Assembly (NCBI GenBank): GCA_035506215.1
Contig: DATJPW010000329.1
Span: 1 to 8,487 of the forward strand
Length of the DNA stretch: 8,487 bases
Reading direction: 5' to 3'
From: DATJPW01 sp035506215
GTDB taxonomy: Bacteria; Desulfobacterota; Desulfomonilia; Desulfomonilales; Desulfomonilaceae
This document shows, in pieces, positions 1-5,317 of this stretch (its first letter is position 1; each line of letters begins with the position of its first letter). Position numbers and translations under genes: made by a program. The notes under the pieces were generated by a model that saw only the letters and a list, made by a program, of their open reading frames with translations, had not been told where the DNA came from and made no database searches.

Positions 1-95
1 CCATTGGTCGCAACCATGGCTGATACGGATTTGTTGATTCCGTAGGCAAAGTCTGCGGCGTTGAACTGCCCAGCAAAACGAGAGGGGTAAGCCAT
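1..95 (-). CDS. Partial phage protein, N-terminus only
   Basis: Only the first 31 codons are in the window; the gene runs off the left edge. It starts at an ATG (95-93) with AGGAGA about 6 bases upstream, in the 20-base gap after the preceding gene. The peptide begins MAYPSRFAGQFNAADFAYG and shows no signal peptide or membrane segment. It is the last visible gene of the leftward packaging operon, downstream of TerL, where portal, head or other structural genes usually lie. Assignment to a structural role is inference from position only; the protein itself is not recognised. Confidence 0.6.
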   Translation of the reverse strand, partial: MAYPSRFAGQFNAADFAYGINKSVSAMVATN

Positions 96-115
96 TGCTG
101 TCTCCTGGAAGACGG

Positions 116-403
116 TTATAACTGCGTGGGACTACATTCGAGCGCGATAAGGTCGCCGCGTCTTACTTCCTTCGGCAGCGGTTCAGTAAATATCAGTTCA
201 TTGGTAAAATCGCCGTGCTCATCAAGACAAACCTCTTTCACCTCAAGATGAGCCAGTATTTTCCAATCCTTGCCGCCTGTGCCGCAGGGTCTCTTCACAA
301 CAATTTTCGTCTCGGGGAGAAAGAAAGCAGAGACATTTACTTTCGGTCTCTTGCCAATCTTCGTAAATGAATCCAGAATTCCAGCGCCGGGATCAATCAT
401 CAC
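116..403 (-). CDS. Hypothetical 95-aa protein of the packaging operon
   Basis: A 95-aa soluble protein that I do not recognise. The start is either GTG (403-401), which overlaps the TGA stop of the preceding histidine-rich gene as GTGA, or ATG (400-398), which overlaps the same stop as TGATG. Either implies translational coupling. The protein has a mixed alpha/beta look, with a basic region near residues 16-40 and an acidic second half, and no membrane segment or Cys motif. It lies between the histidine-rich gene and the partial gene at the left edge, with a 20-base gap to the latter. A virion or head-assembly role is possible from position only. Confidence 0.65.
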   Translation of the reverse strand: MMIDPGAGILDSFTKIGKRPKVNVSAFFLPETKIVVKRPCGTGGKDWKILAHLEVKEVCLDEHGDFTNELIFTEPLPKEVRRGDLIALECSPTQL

Positions 404-846
404 ATGGCTCCATAAGCGCCTTCATGTTCCGGTTCCGGCTGCTGCTGATGGGCGGGTTCTGATGCCTCTTCGCCCAGAAACTTGTCGAGCGCCATCTTCG
501 CGTCCTCGGCGGAGTTGTGCTCGCCATGCTCTTCGTGCTGGCCATCCTCATGAATCGAGTGGCTGCGGGCGCTCATGCCGTCGTGGTGCACCATGTGATG
601 CTTGTCACCGCCCGACAGGTGATGGCCCATATGGGTCAGCAGATGCATGTGGTCGGGGTGTTCCGAATGCGTGCCGTCATGCATGTGGGATTCGAAATGC
701 CCATCGGGGTGCTCTTCGACGGTATGCGTCTTGACGCCCGTCTCGTCTCCGCCCTGTGGCGCTTCCTCTTTCTTGGGAGCGGGTTTGGACTCGTATTTCG
801 AGCCCATCTTCGAGAATCCCTTCAAGCCCTTCTGTTCGTCAGCCAT
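400..846 (-). CDS. Histidine-rich acidic protein
   Basis: A 148-aa protein with about 23 histidines (near 15 percent), concentrated between residues 40 and 112 in HH, HMH and HxxH groups such as HPDHMHLLTHMGHH. Asp, Glu, Met and Gly fill in between. The first 35 residues are Lys/Glu-rich and the C-terminus is Pro/Glu/Gln-rich, so most of the chain is probably disordered. The ATG has AAGGAG seven bases upstream, and the start overlaps the end of the preceding membrane-protein gene by 8 bases. Histidine clusters of this density commonly bind divalent metal ions; that is inference here. Located downstream of TerL, it could be a scaffold or accessory head protein, or a metal-binding factor. No named family is recognised. 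Confidence 0.75.
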   Translation of the reverse strand: MADEQKGLKGFSKMGSKYESKPAPKKEEAPQGGDETGVKTHTVEEHPDGHFESHMHDGTHSEHPDHMHLLTHMGHHLSGGDKHHMVHHDGMSARSHSIHEDGQHEEHGEHNSAEDAKMALDKFLGEEASEPAHQQQPEPEHEGAYGAM

Positions 847-1150
847 TCGATTGCTCCTTCAATACTTCGGAATTCGGTATCCGCTTTTCGGCGGAGAAAT
901 AGGGTGCGTTGGCCTGTTCGACCATGCGGCGGGCCTGGGATGAGGAGACGCGTTTCTGCGCTTTCACTGGTTCAGGCATGGAAAGAGGCGTCACCGTCGT
1001 TTTCTTCTCTTCCCAGAGGCGCTTGTAGTGATCGCGGTCAACCGTCAGGTCGTCAACGAGTTGCGAGTAGCGGACGTTCGAGCGGAAAAACAGGTAGCAG
1101 ATGATGGCTTCGATGAATACCAGGGCCAGCAGTGCATCCAACGCGCCCAT
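839..1150 (-). CDS. Single-pass membrane protein with charged helical tail
   Basis: A 103-aa protein with one hydrophobic segment at about residues 3-22 (DALLALVFIEAIICYLFF), then a basic RSN and a charged helical stretch at about 25-55 that could form a coiled coil. This suggests an N-terminal anchor with the tail in the cytoplasm or periplasm. Starts at ATG 1150-1148, which overlaps the preceding TAA by one base (TAATG), with GAGG about 8 bases upstream. The end overlaps the histidine-rich gene by 8 bases. An N-terminal membrane segment followed by a helix resembles inner-membrane spanins, but no holin or endolysin is visible nearby, so that reading is weak. The product is otherwise unknown. 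Confidence 0.7.
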   Translation of the reverse strand: MGALDALLALVFIEAIICYLFFRSNVRYSQLVDDLTVDRDHYKRLWEEKKTTVTPLSMPEPVKAQKRVSSSQARRMVEQANAPYFSAEKRIPNSEVLKEQSNG

Positions 1151-1374
1151 TATCTATACCTCGGATAACTGTAGATCATAAATTGCCAGTAGACATTGGG
1201 GCCTGAAAAGAAAGGTTCCGCTTCAAGCACCGGGAAAACTCGCTTCCTGAATGGATAAAGACGAAATGCTCCCTGCTCACAGCGAACGAAAACAGGCCAA
1301 TCTGCGCAATCAAACACTCCATCTTTCCCGTAACTATGGAATGTTCTTAGCAGATCACGCATTATCTCGCCCAT
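1150..1374 (-). CDS. Hypothetical 74-aa protein next to TerL
   Basis: A 74-aa protein rich in aromatic residues (Phe, Tyr, Trp) with two Cys and no clear membrane segment. I do not recognise it. The ATG at 1374-1372 is preceded by AGGAG six bases upstream, which decides this start over the internal ATG at 1362-1360. The first 13 bases overlap the 3' end of TerL in another frame, and the stop overlaps the next start as TAATG. This tight packing supports a real, co-translated gene of the packaging module. Function unknown. Confidence 0.65.
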   Translation of the reverse strand: MGEIMRDLLRTFHSYGKDGVFDCADWPVFVRCEQGAFRLYPFRKRVFPVLEAEPFFSGPNVYWQFMIYSYPRYR

Positions 1375-3116
1375 CGTGATCTCCTGTGACCGTAGTGACG
1401 GTTGGCTGTCTCGATCTTCCTCATCTGGATGGCTACTTCCGTCATACTAAGCCCTTTTTGCTCCATTTCCACTCTTTTTTCTGCCGCCTCGATGGGAAAC
1501 GGCATCTTGCGGGGATTCAGCATCGACTTCAAAAGGTAACGAACCATGTCGTTTACGTCGTCGGCCTTTGAGCCCGGCTGTTTCAATACGTCCTCATGCC
1601 TGCCAATATGCTTGTCGTCAGAAATCGCCAATGGCACTGCCTCGATGATCTCCGAACACCGGCCTGAAATGAATAAAAGCGGCGTGTGCAGTGAATATCC
1701 AGAGTCTTCTTTCTCGTAATCTTCGTCTTCGCGGGTCGGATTCATCTTGCCGTCCATCACGTCGCAGGTCTTCTTCATCATGGCGTACATGAACCGCCAG
1801 CCGCCGATGCGGTTGTTATCGGCCCGCTCGGGCTCGGGCCAGGTCATGACCAGGTTGTCTCTCACTTTTTCGGTCCTGCGGCATTCCTTCGCGATGTTCT
1901 CAGCCACTGAGTTACCATGCGAGTCCTTTTCCCAGGCATCGAGGCTCAGAAAGTACCGCGTAAGTGTTTTGGTCTCCTCCATACTCGTCATCTTCCGCGC
2001 CGTCCTGACCAGCGCTCCCTGCTCCATGCCCTGAATGGCCAGATCGCGATAGACCACAACAACCGTGACCGGCATCGGTATGTCAACGCCGAATACGTCC
2101 AGAAACACCTTGGGCTGGACTTTGCCGACCGTGGCCCACCCCATAGCGGCATGGTGGACGAACCCGTCGTCATGCGCCACCCAGCGGGACCACCACGGCT
2201 GAATCAGTTTCGCTTCCTGAGATGCGGTCAGGATCAGCTTGCTCTCGTCCCATACCCCGGCAAAATACTGGCCTGCAAACGAATCAAATGACCCCAGCAA
2301 ATGCCCTGCCCGTAACGTCTTCGGAAGAGCATTCAGCTTCCTGCCTTCAGCCGTGCGGTGAATAAACAGATGGAACCGGCAGCACATGTAGTCAGGAGCG
2401 GCCCCGGCGTCACCGGCAGGGCATTCCTCGGTAATTCCGCAGGGCAATCCGTAGACCTGATGCGGGGTAAGTCCAAGCGGCTCGAACCAGACATAGTTGT
2501 CCCAGCCGAACATATGAATGAACGTAAAATCCTGTCCCTGCTCGTTGTCGTGGAATTTCTTCTGCCAGTAGATGCGTCTCAGGTATTCGGTCCCGATCCC
2601 GCCGGGATTGAAGAAGTGGCCTGTCTTGCATACACCTACCCCGGCACCGGGCCAGCGGTTCGAGGTCTTCATGGTCACGAGTTCCTTTTCCGAAAACTGT
2701 TCTGCCTGATCGATCATCAGGTCGAAGAACTCCGGCCCCCAGAACTTCTGGTCCACTTCCTGCTGGTTTTCCGCGAACATGCAATGAATCTCGGACCTGT
2801 TGGGCAAAATGAATTTTTTCTTGCCCTCATGCCAGTAATCCCGCATCTCTGGGAATTCGAGGAAATAGCGCTGTACGTGGTTTCTGTCGAGATCGGGCCA
2901 TGTCCTGCGGACAATCGCCCCGAAGGTGCCGGGGAACTGCTGTCTGCGGTCGAGCATGATGCGCCTCAGACCGCCCGACTTTCCCCCGGAACGAGCGCCC
3001 CCGGCGCCGATGGTAGTAGCGGCCTCAAGGCCTTTGCGGTAGAACAGTTCCCCCACAGTCTGCTGCTTGGGCTGGAAGATCAGCTTGATCTGTTTGGCTA
3101 TCGCTTTCCTCCACAC
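1362..3116 (-). CDS. terL: Phage terminase large subunit (packaging ATPase-nuclease)
   Basis: The DNA packaging motor and headful or end-cutting nuclease. Motifs below are numbered from the ATA codon at 3101. Walker A GARSGGKS is at about 35-42, and Walker B LMIDQAE at about 128-134, with Gln where Glu is more usual. The coupling motif NPGG is at about 165-168. The RNase H-like nuclease acidic residues lie in HDDG (about 310-313), LDAW (387-390) and DDVND (514-518), the last followed by MVRYLL as in other terminases. Length is about 580 aa, normal for the family. The start is uncertain. The frame stays open to an ATG at 3308, but that extension lies on top of the 60-aa zinc-ribbon gene and looks out of frame. 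GTG 3116 is given here, GTG 3122 is possible, and ATA 3101 has the best ribosome binding site. The gene follows the zinc-ribbon gene and overlaps the 74-aa gene by 13 bases. Confidence 0.95.
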   Translation of the reverse strand: MWRKAIAKQIKLIFQPKQQTVGELFYRKGLEAATTIGAGGARSGGKSGGLRRIMLDRRQQFPGTFGAIVRRTWPDLDRNHVQRYFLEFPEMRDYWHEGKKKFILPNRSEIHCMFAENQQEVDQKFWGPEFFDLMIDQAEQFSEKELVTMKTSNRWPGAGVGVCKTGHFFNPGGIGTEYLRRIYWQKKFHDNEQGQDFTFIHMFGWDNYVWFEPLGLTPHQVYGLPCGITEECPAGDAGAAPDYMCCRFHLFIHRTAEGRKLNALPKTLRAGHLLGSFDSFAGQYFAGVWDESKLILTASQEAKLIQPWWSRWVAHDDGFVHHAAMGWATVGKVQPKVFLDVFGVDIPMPVTVVVVYRDLAIQGMEQGALVRTARKMTSMEETKTLTRYFLSLDAWEKDSHGNSVAENIAKECRRTEKVRDNLVMTWPEPERADNNRIGGWRFMYAMMKKTCDVMDGKMNPTREDEDYEKEDSGYSLHTPLLFISGRCSEIIEAVPLAISDDKHIGRHEDVLKQPGSKADDVNDMVRYLLKSMLNPRKMPFPIEAAEKRVEMEQKGLSMTEVAIQMRKIETANRHYGHRRSRWAR

Positions 3117-3280
3117 CCGCACGAGCGGCTTAATCCCGTCCTGAGATTCGTAGTCAGCACCTCCCGCACCGTTCCGCAGCGGCAACGGCAGAGCCAGCGG
3201 GTTTTGCGGTGGATCGGGGAGGCAGGGGAGACGACCACCCAGCAGCCGAATTGCTCTCCGTAGAGGTCGAGAAATCTCAT
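3098..3280 (-). CDS. Small CRC-type zinc-ribbon protein (AP2/HNH-associated type)
   Basis: A 60-aa protein with the pattern YGEQFGCWVVV...WLCRCRCGT...LRTGLSRSCGCG. It matches the widespread phage pattern in which a FGRLTV-type strand is followed by a W-x-CxCxCG knuckle and a final SCGC. Cys31, 33, 35, 54 and 56 are the likely metal ligands. In known phages such segments stand alone or sit beside AP2 or HNH homing endonuclease domains and are thought to bind DNA; no HNH motif is present here. The ATG at 3280-3278 overlaps the preceding TGA as ATGA and has GGAG about 6 bases upstream. Its TAG stop overlaps the ATA codon at the start of the TerL core, so it may be coupled to TerL translation. 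Confidence 0.8.
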   Translation of the reverse strand: MRFLDLYGEQFGCWVVVSPASPIHRKTRWLCRCRCGTVREVLTTNLRTGLSRSCGCGGKR

Positions 3281-3462
3281 GGCTTCTCCCACCGTTCCAG
3301 AAATTCATAGGCCTTCATATTCCAACAGGCATCAGCAAGCGCGTTGTGCTCCCCTTTTCCTTGTTCAGGAAGCTTTGGATTGCCTTTCTCATCACACAAC
3401 TGTTTCAGGTCGCGGGACGGGACAGAGCGGAGAATCTGCCAGGGACGAATGTGGTGCATCAT
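3277..3462 (-). CDS. C-terminal remnant of a DEDD 3'-5' exonuclease (Rv2179c-like)
   Basis: A 61-aa protein with the signature RDLKQLCDEKGNPKLP then GEHNALADACWNMKAYEFL. This matches the C-terminal end of phage and bacterial DnaQ-fold 3'-5' exoribonucleases of the Rv2179c-like type, including the last catalytic motif HxAxxDA. Full-length members are about 170-180 aa and start with a DTEF-type ExoI motif. That motif and ExoII are missing, and none of the upstream frames contains them. The ATG at 3462-3460 overlaps the stop of the preceding membrane gene (ATGA), with GAGGA just upstream; a second ATG is at 3459. Without the N-terminal acidic residues it should not be an active nuclease. It may be a decaying gene, or a small protein that reuses the fold's tail. 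Confidence 0.65.
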   Translation of the reverse strand: MMHHIRPWQILRSVPSRDLKQLCDEKGNPKLPEQGKGEHNALADACWNMKAYEFLERWEKP

Positions 3463-3698
3463 GACTTCCTCGCGTTCCATGCTGCGAACAGCTTGGCCTC
3501 TGGTCCAAACGATTGAAATATTGGGCCGAACAGTCTCAAATAGCACCCACGAGTGTGCCTGATAAGCATGCCTTGCCTCTTTTCCAAAGCCTCGGCGATA
3601 CGCTGGAGTTCGAGTTTGATGGCATATAGCTGTAAACTTAGCCCAAAAGAGCACCCACATAAAACGCTAGCCACTATAAAAATTACCATCACTACCAT
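3459..3698 (-). CDS. Small membrane protein with helical tail
   Basis: A 79-aa protein with a hydrophobic N-terminus (about residues 1-27, containing VIFIVASVL and C14, C16), followed by an amphipathic helix (about 28-42, KLELQRIAEALEKRQ). It resembles the many phage proteins of one membrane span plus a short coiled coil. The ATG at 3698-3696 has a strong GGGAGG seven bases upstream. It overlaps the preceding zinc-ribbon gene by 7 bases and the exonuclease remnant by 4. The second half (residues 43-79, basic and aromatic) occupies the place where the missing front part of the exonuclease would lie, so this gene may have been joined there by recombination. Function unknown. Confidence 0.65.
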   Translation of the reverse strand: MVVMVIFIVASVLCGCSFGLSLQLYAIKLELQRIAEALEKRQGMLIRHTRGCYLRLFGPIFQSFGPEAKLFAAWNARKS

Positions 3699-3964
3699 CG
3701 ATTACCTCCCTGTACGATTCCATAGAATCCGCAACTTGGGTCATTGCAGGCCCACTTGCCGCCTTTGCCTTGCGAGAGGGGCGCGTCGCACGAACGGCAG
3801 CATCTAACGTTATCTTGAAGCTCAACATCATCGGCGGGCATTGCTCGTTCAACTGCAAGGCCAGAATCACCCACTCTCCGTGAGTCCACAACACCGTTGG
3901 CGTGACTGTCCTGCACTGGCTCCCCGCAGCAGGCGCACGTTAGCCTTAGTTCCTCCACCTTCAT
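3692..3964 (-). CDS. Cys-rich zinc-ribbon-like protein
   Basis: A 90-aa protein with eight Cys in two groups: C10, C12, C13 near the start and C55, C56, C59, C73, C78 (CCRSC...WACNDPSCGFYG). The second group has the C-x2-C...C-x4-C spacing of a zinc ribbon. The middle, residues 22-50, has no clear pattern. The ATG at 3964-3962 has GAGG five bases upstream, but the first 98 bases overlap the preceding ORF in another frame. A shifted frame across the middle reads about as plausibly (see the frameshift finding), so part of this protein may be read in another frame. Probably nucleic-acid binding by analogy with other phage zinc ribbons; no family is named. Confidence 0.55.
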   Translation of the reverse strand: MKVEELRLTCACCGEPVQDSHANGVVDSRRVGDSGLAVERAMPADDVELQDNVRCCRSCDAPLSQGKGGKWACNDPSCGFYGIVQGGNRW

Positions 3965-4094
3965 CTAAGCCTCGATTCCATGAGCGAGAGCGACAGCCAG
4001 GACACCGCAGCGGATTGCGACCGGCAATCTTCAGCCATTCATAGCCGCATTTGTCGCAACGCCATGCCTTGAGGTCCACAACACCCATGGACAC
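3867..4094 (-). CDS. Rubredoxin-like zinc-ribbon protein, possibly frameshifted at its end
   Basis: The N-terminal 42 residues form a clean zinc ribbon: AWRCDKCGYEWLKI then LRCPGCRSRSWNRGL, with C13, C16, C31 and C34. This is a common stand-alone phage and bacterial module that normally ends just after the SxxWN motif. Here the frame continues about 32 more residues with no recognisable pattern and overlaps the next gene by 98 bases. A TAG sits one base out of frame right after the ribbon (CTTAGATG), so the tail may come from a frameshift or stop loss. The start is GTG 4094 or ATG 4088. Neither has a good ribosome binding site, and both lie at the first copy of a palindromic repeat. Confidence 0.6.
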   Translation of the reverse strand: MSMGVVDLKAWRCDKCGYEWLKIAGRNPLRCPGCRSRSWNRGLDEGGGTKANVRLLRGASAGQSRQRCCGLTESG

Positions 4095-4146
4095 ATTATG
4101 TCCGACCGGACACGTTATGTCCAGAAGAATCGGACACGTTATGTCC
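4089..4146. repeat. Three palindromic GGACA-N5-TGTCC sites
   Basis: Three copies of the 15-base imperfect palindrome GGACAC(A/G)TTATGTCC lie at 4089-4103, 4108-4122 and 4132-4146. Copies 2 and 3 are identical over 18 bases (CGGACACGTTATGTCCAG, 4107-4124 and 4131-4148). Start-to-start spacing is 19 and 24 bases. Adjacent half sites also make TGTCCGACCGGACA, a short hairpin. The block fills the gap between the beta-rich protein gene and the zinc-ribbon gene, and copy 1 covers the GTG start of the latter. It could be an operator array, iterons, or the repeated end of an insertion element; no transposase gene is visible here. Confidence 0.7.
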
Positions 4147-4151
4147 AGCTG

Positions 4152-4523
4152 TTATCTGGATACGATAAGCGAACCGTTGGTGGGAGCAGGCGAGAATGTG
4201 AAGCAGATCCAGCCGCCACTGAGGTTGTAGGGCAACGTAGCGCCTGCGGGAATAATGCATCCATTCAATGGCTCATAAGTCGGCGATGATGCGGAACTGC
4301 CATATAATGTTTCAGTTGCGGCCCAATTGCCGGTGGCCTGCTGGTTGGTCGAGTTATATATGGATAGCGTAGCTGTCGAATTGCCGGGAACCGGCCCTAT
4401 AGCGAGCTGCAGCGTCTTGGTAATGCCGGTATCGGTTGAAGCGTCGTTGACTAAGGCAATGCTGTTGCCAGGGTAAATCGCTGATACCTGAGAACTTTGC
4501 GGCTTTGAGATGTAGCTAGGCAT
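4152..4523 (-). CDS. Beta-rich Ser/Thr/Asn-rich protein
   Basis: A 123-aa protein beginning MPSYISKPQSSQVSAIYPG. It is rich in Ser, Thr, Asn, Gly and Pro, with alternating hydrophobic strands such as KTLQLAIGP and ATLSIYNST, suggesting a beta-sandwich. No membrane segment. The ATG at 4523-4521 has GGGAG six bases upstream and overlaps the stop of the preceding gene by 8 bases. This is preferred over the upstream in-frame ATG at 4556, which lies inside that gene. The composition is typical of virion surface, decoration or fibre-like proteins, but its place between TerS and TerL gives no direct support. No family recognised; a structural role is inference. Confidence 0.7.
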   Translation of the reverse strand: MPSYISKPQSSQVSAIYPGNSIALVNDASTDTGITKTLQLAIGPVPGNSTATLSIYNSTNQQATGNWAATETLYGSSASSPTYEPLNGCIIPAGATLPYNLSGGWICFTFSPAPTNGSLIVSR

Positions 4524-4701
4524 TGATCGCTCCCTTGCAAAACAGAGTCCAGCCATTCCCTACAATGCGAGTATAGTCCCCGTCTCGTTCGAACAACACT
4601 TCAGGAATACGTTCGATGATTGAATCTATCTTAGCCCGCTGCTCGTAAGGGTTTGAAACTACGTAATATGCACCGGGATATATAGCGCGTTCGCGTTCCA
4701 T
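4516..4701 (-). CDS. Hypothetical 61-aa protein
   Basis: A 61-aa soluble protein, MERERAIYPGAYYVVSNPYE at its start, then a short charged helix (about 20-38) and a strand-rich end with one Cys. I do not recognise it. The ATG at 4701-4699 has AAGGA six bases upstream and directly follows the small terminase stop with a 2-base gap. The end overlaps the beta-rich gene by 8 bases. The tight spacing and clear ribosome binding site support a real gene. Function unknown. Confidence 0.65.
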   Translation of the reverse strand: MERERAIYPGAYYVVSNPYEQRAKIDSIIERIPEVLFERDGDYTRIVGNGWTLFCKGAINA

Positions 4702-4703
4702 TG

Positions 4704-5081
4704 CTATTCCTTATCCAGAATCGACTTCGATACAAACGAGACCTCACCGCTAAGTTCAGTCTGCAGCTTGTCACCGTATTTCTTGGGCTTGCGCTTCCCT
4801 GCTTCCCACTGGTAAGTCCTTATTCTTAACTGAGCTACCTGCCAGTCATCAGCCTTGGCATTCATAGCCTCAATGCGGCATCGCTCAATGTCCCGCTCAG
4901 TTCTGGTTTCCATCGCGCGCGCGATAACACTCGCGAACTCGAGATCCTTTGCATAATGCCGCCAGAATGTAGATTCAGGGTGCGGAAACAGATCGGAACC
5001 GCATATAGAAGCTATGGATTGTCCGTCTACGATTGCAGATTCAATAGTCTCTACGAGTTCCGGAGTCCATTTGAGAGCCAT
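4704..5081 (-). CDS. terS: Terminase small subunit-like protein
   Basis: A 125-aa protein. Residues 1-55 fit a helix-turn-helix of the kind that reads packaging sites: TPELVETIESAIVDGQSIASIC, then PESTFWRHYAKDLEFASVIARA. Residues 60-110 are helical and carry LRIRTYQWEAGKRKPKKYGDK, very close to the LRxxTRKWxxxKxxPKKYGD pattern seen in many small terminase subunits. In tailed phages this subunit forms a ring that recognises viral DNA and loads TerL. The start is ATG 5081-5079, with AAGG six bases upstream and the helix-turn-helix beginning at once. The frame is open further upstream (other ATGs, and a TTG at 5201), but that region is the divergent intergenic space. First gene of the leftward operon; TerL follows seven genes later, a wider separation than usual. 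Confidence 0.8.
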   Translation of the reverse strand: MALKWTPELVETIESAIVDGQSIASICGSDLFPHPESTFWRHYAKDLEFASVIARAMETRTERDIERCRIEAMNAKADDWQVAQLRIRTYQWEAGKRKPKKYGDKLQTELSGEVSFVSKSILDKE

Positions 5082-5185
5082 GATTTGCCTTGGATTGTAG
5101 CATTCCATAGAAGATTTGCACAGATATTCTCCATTCATTACCAAAGTTATCTTGCATAGTTCAGTAATGAGAGTAAGCTGTTTAC
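5082..5185. promoter_or_regulatory. Divergent intergenic region between the two operons
   Basis: This 104-base AT-richer stretch separates the leftward packaging operon (small terminase) from the rightward operon (ribbon-helix-helix gene), so promoters for both should lie here. I found no convincing -35/-10 pair on either strand; TACAAT at about 5100 on the minus strand is a weak -10 candidate. The ribbon-helix-helix protein encoded immediately to the right may regulate this region, as such proteins often act on their own promoters. That is inference. Confidence 0.4.
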
Positions 5186-5317
5186 ATGAAGACGTTCCCA
5201 ATCAAGATTGAAGATGATCTGCACAAAGCGTTAAGGTTTGCAGCCATCAATGCTGGTAAGACTCTCAGACAGTTTGTGCTCGATGTGCTGACTGAGGCTG
5301 TGAAGGAGAAGAAATGA
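5186..5317 (+). CDS. Ribbon-helix-helix DNA-binding protein (Arc/CopG-like)
   Basis: A 43-aa protein with the full ribbon-helix-helix layout. A short strand (TFPIKI, residues 3-8) is followed by helix 1 (about 9-22, EDDLHKALRFAAINA), the turn GKT, and helix 2 (about 26-41, LRQFVLDVLTEAVKEK). Such proteins dimerise, insert the paired strands into the DNA major groove, and usually act as repressors at palindromic operators. It is the first gene of the rightward operon, next to the divergent intergenic region. Its stop overlaps the next start (ATGA). The ribosome binding site is weak (AGAG, about 13 bases upstream). Candidate targets are the repeated palindromes in this window. No antitoxin partner is visible. 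Confidence 0.8.
   Translation: MKTFPIKIEDDLHKALRFAAINAGKTLRQFVLDVLTEAVKEKK

Noticed and set aside
270..1104. Plus-strand ORFs of 154, 195 and 98 aa opposite the histidine-rich and membrane genes
   Set aside because: They overlap one another and the minus-strand genes, and have skewed composition (Cys/Arg/His-rich or Met/Val-rich) expected from the antisense of a His-rich gene.
2358..3263. A 301-aa ORF on the plus strand opposite TerL
   Set aside because: It is antisense to the conserved TerL core, has no recognisable motif and no good ribosome binding site; it follows from the GC-rich codon pattern of TerL.
3117..3308. N-terminal extension of TerL up to ATG 3308
   Set aside because: The extension lies over the zinc-ribbon gene, which has its own ribosome binding site and conserved Cys pattern, and its Arg/Pro/Leu-rich residues look like an out-of-frame reading.
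4098..4289. A 63-aa plus-strand ORF beginning across the palindromes, with a repeated RTRYVQ
   Set aside because: The repeat in the peptide comes only from the DNA repeat, and the rest is antisense to the beta-rich gene.
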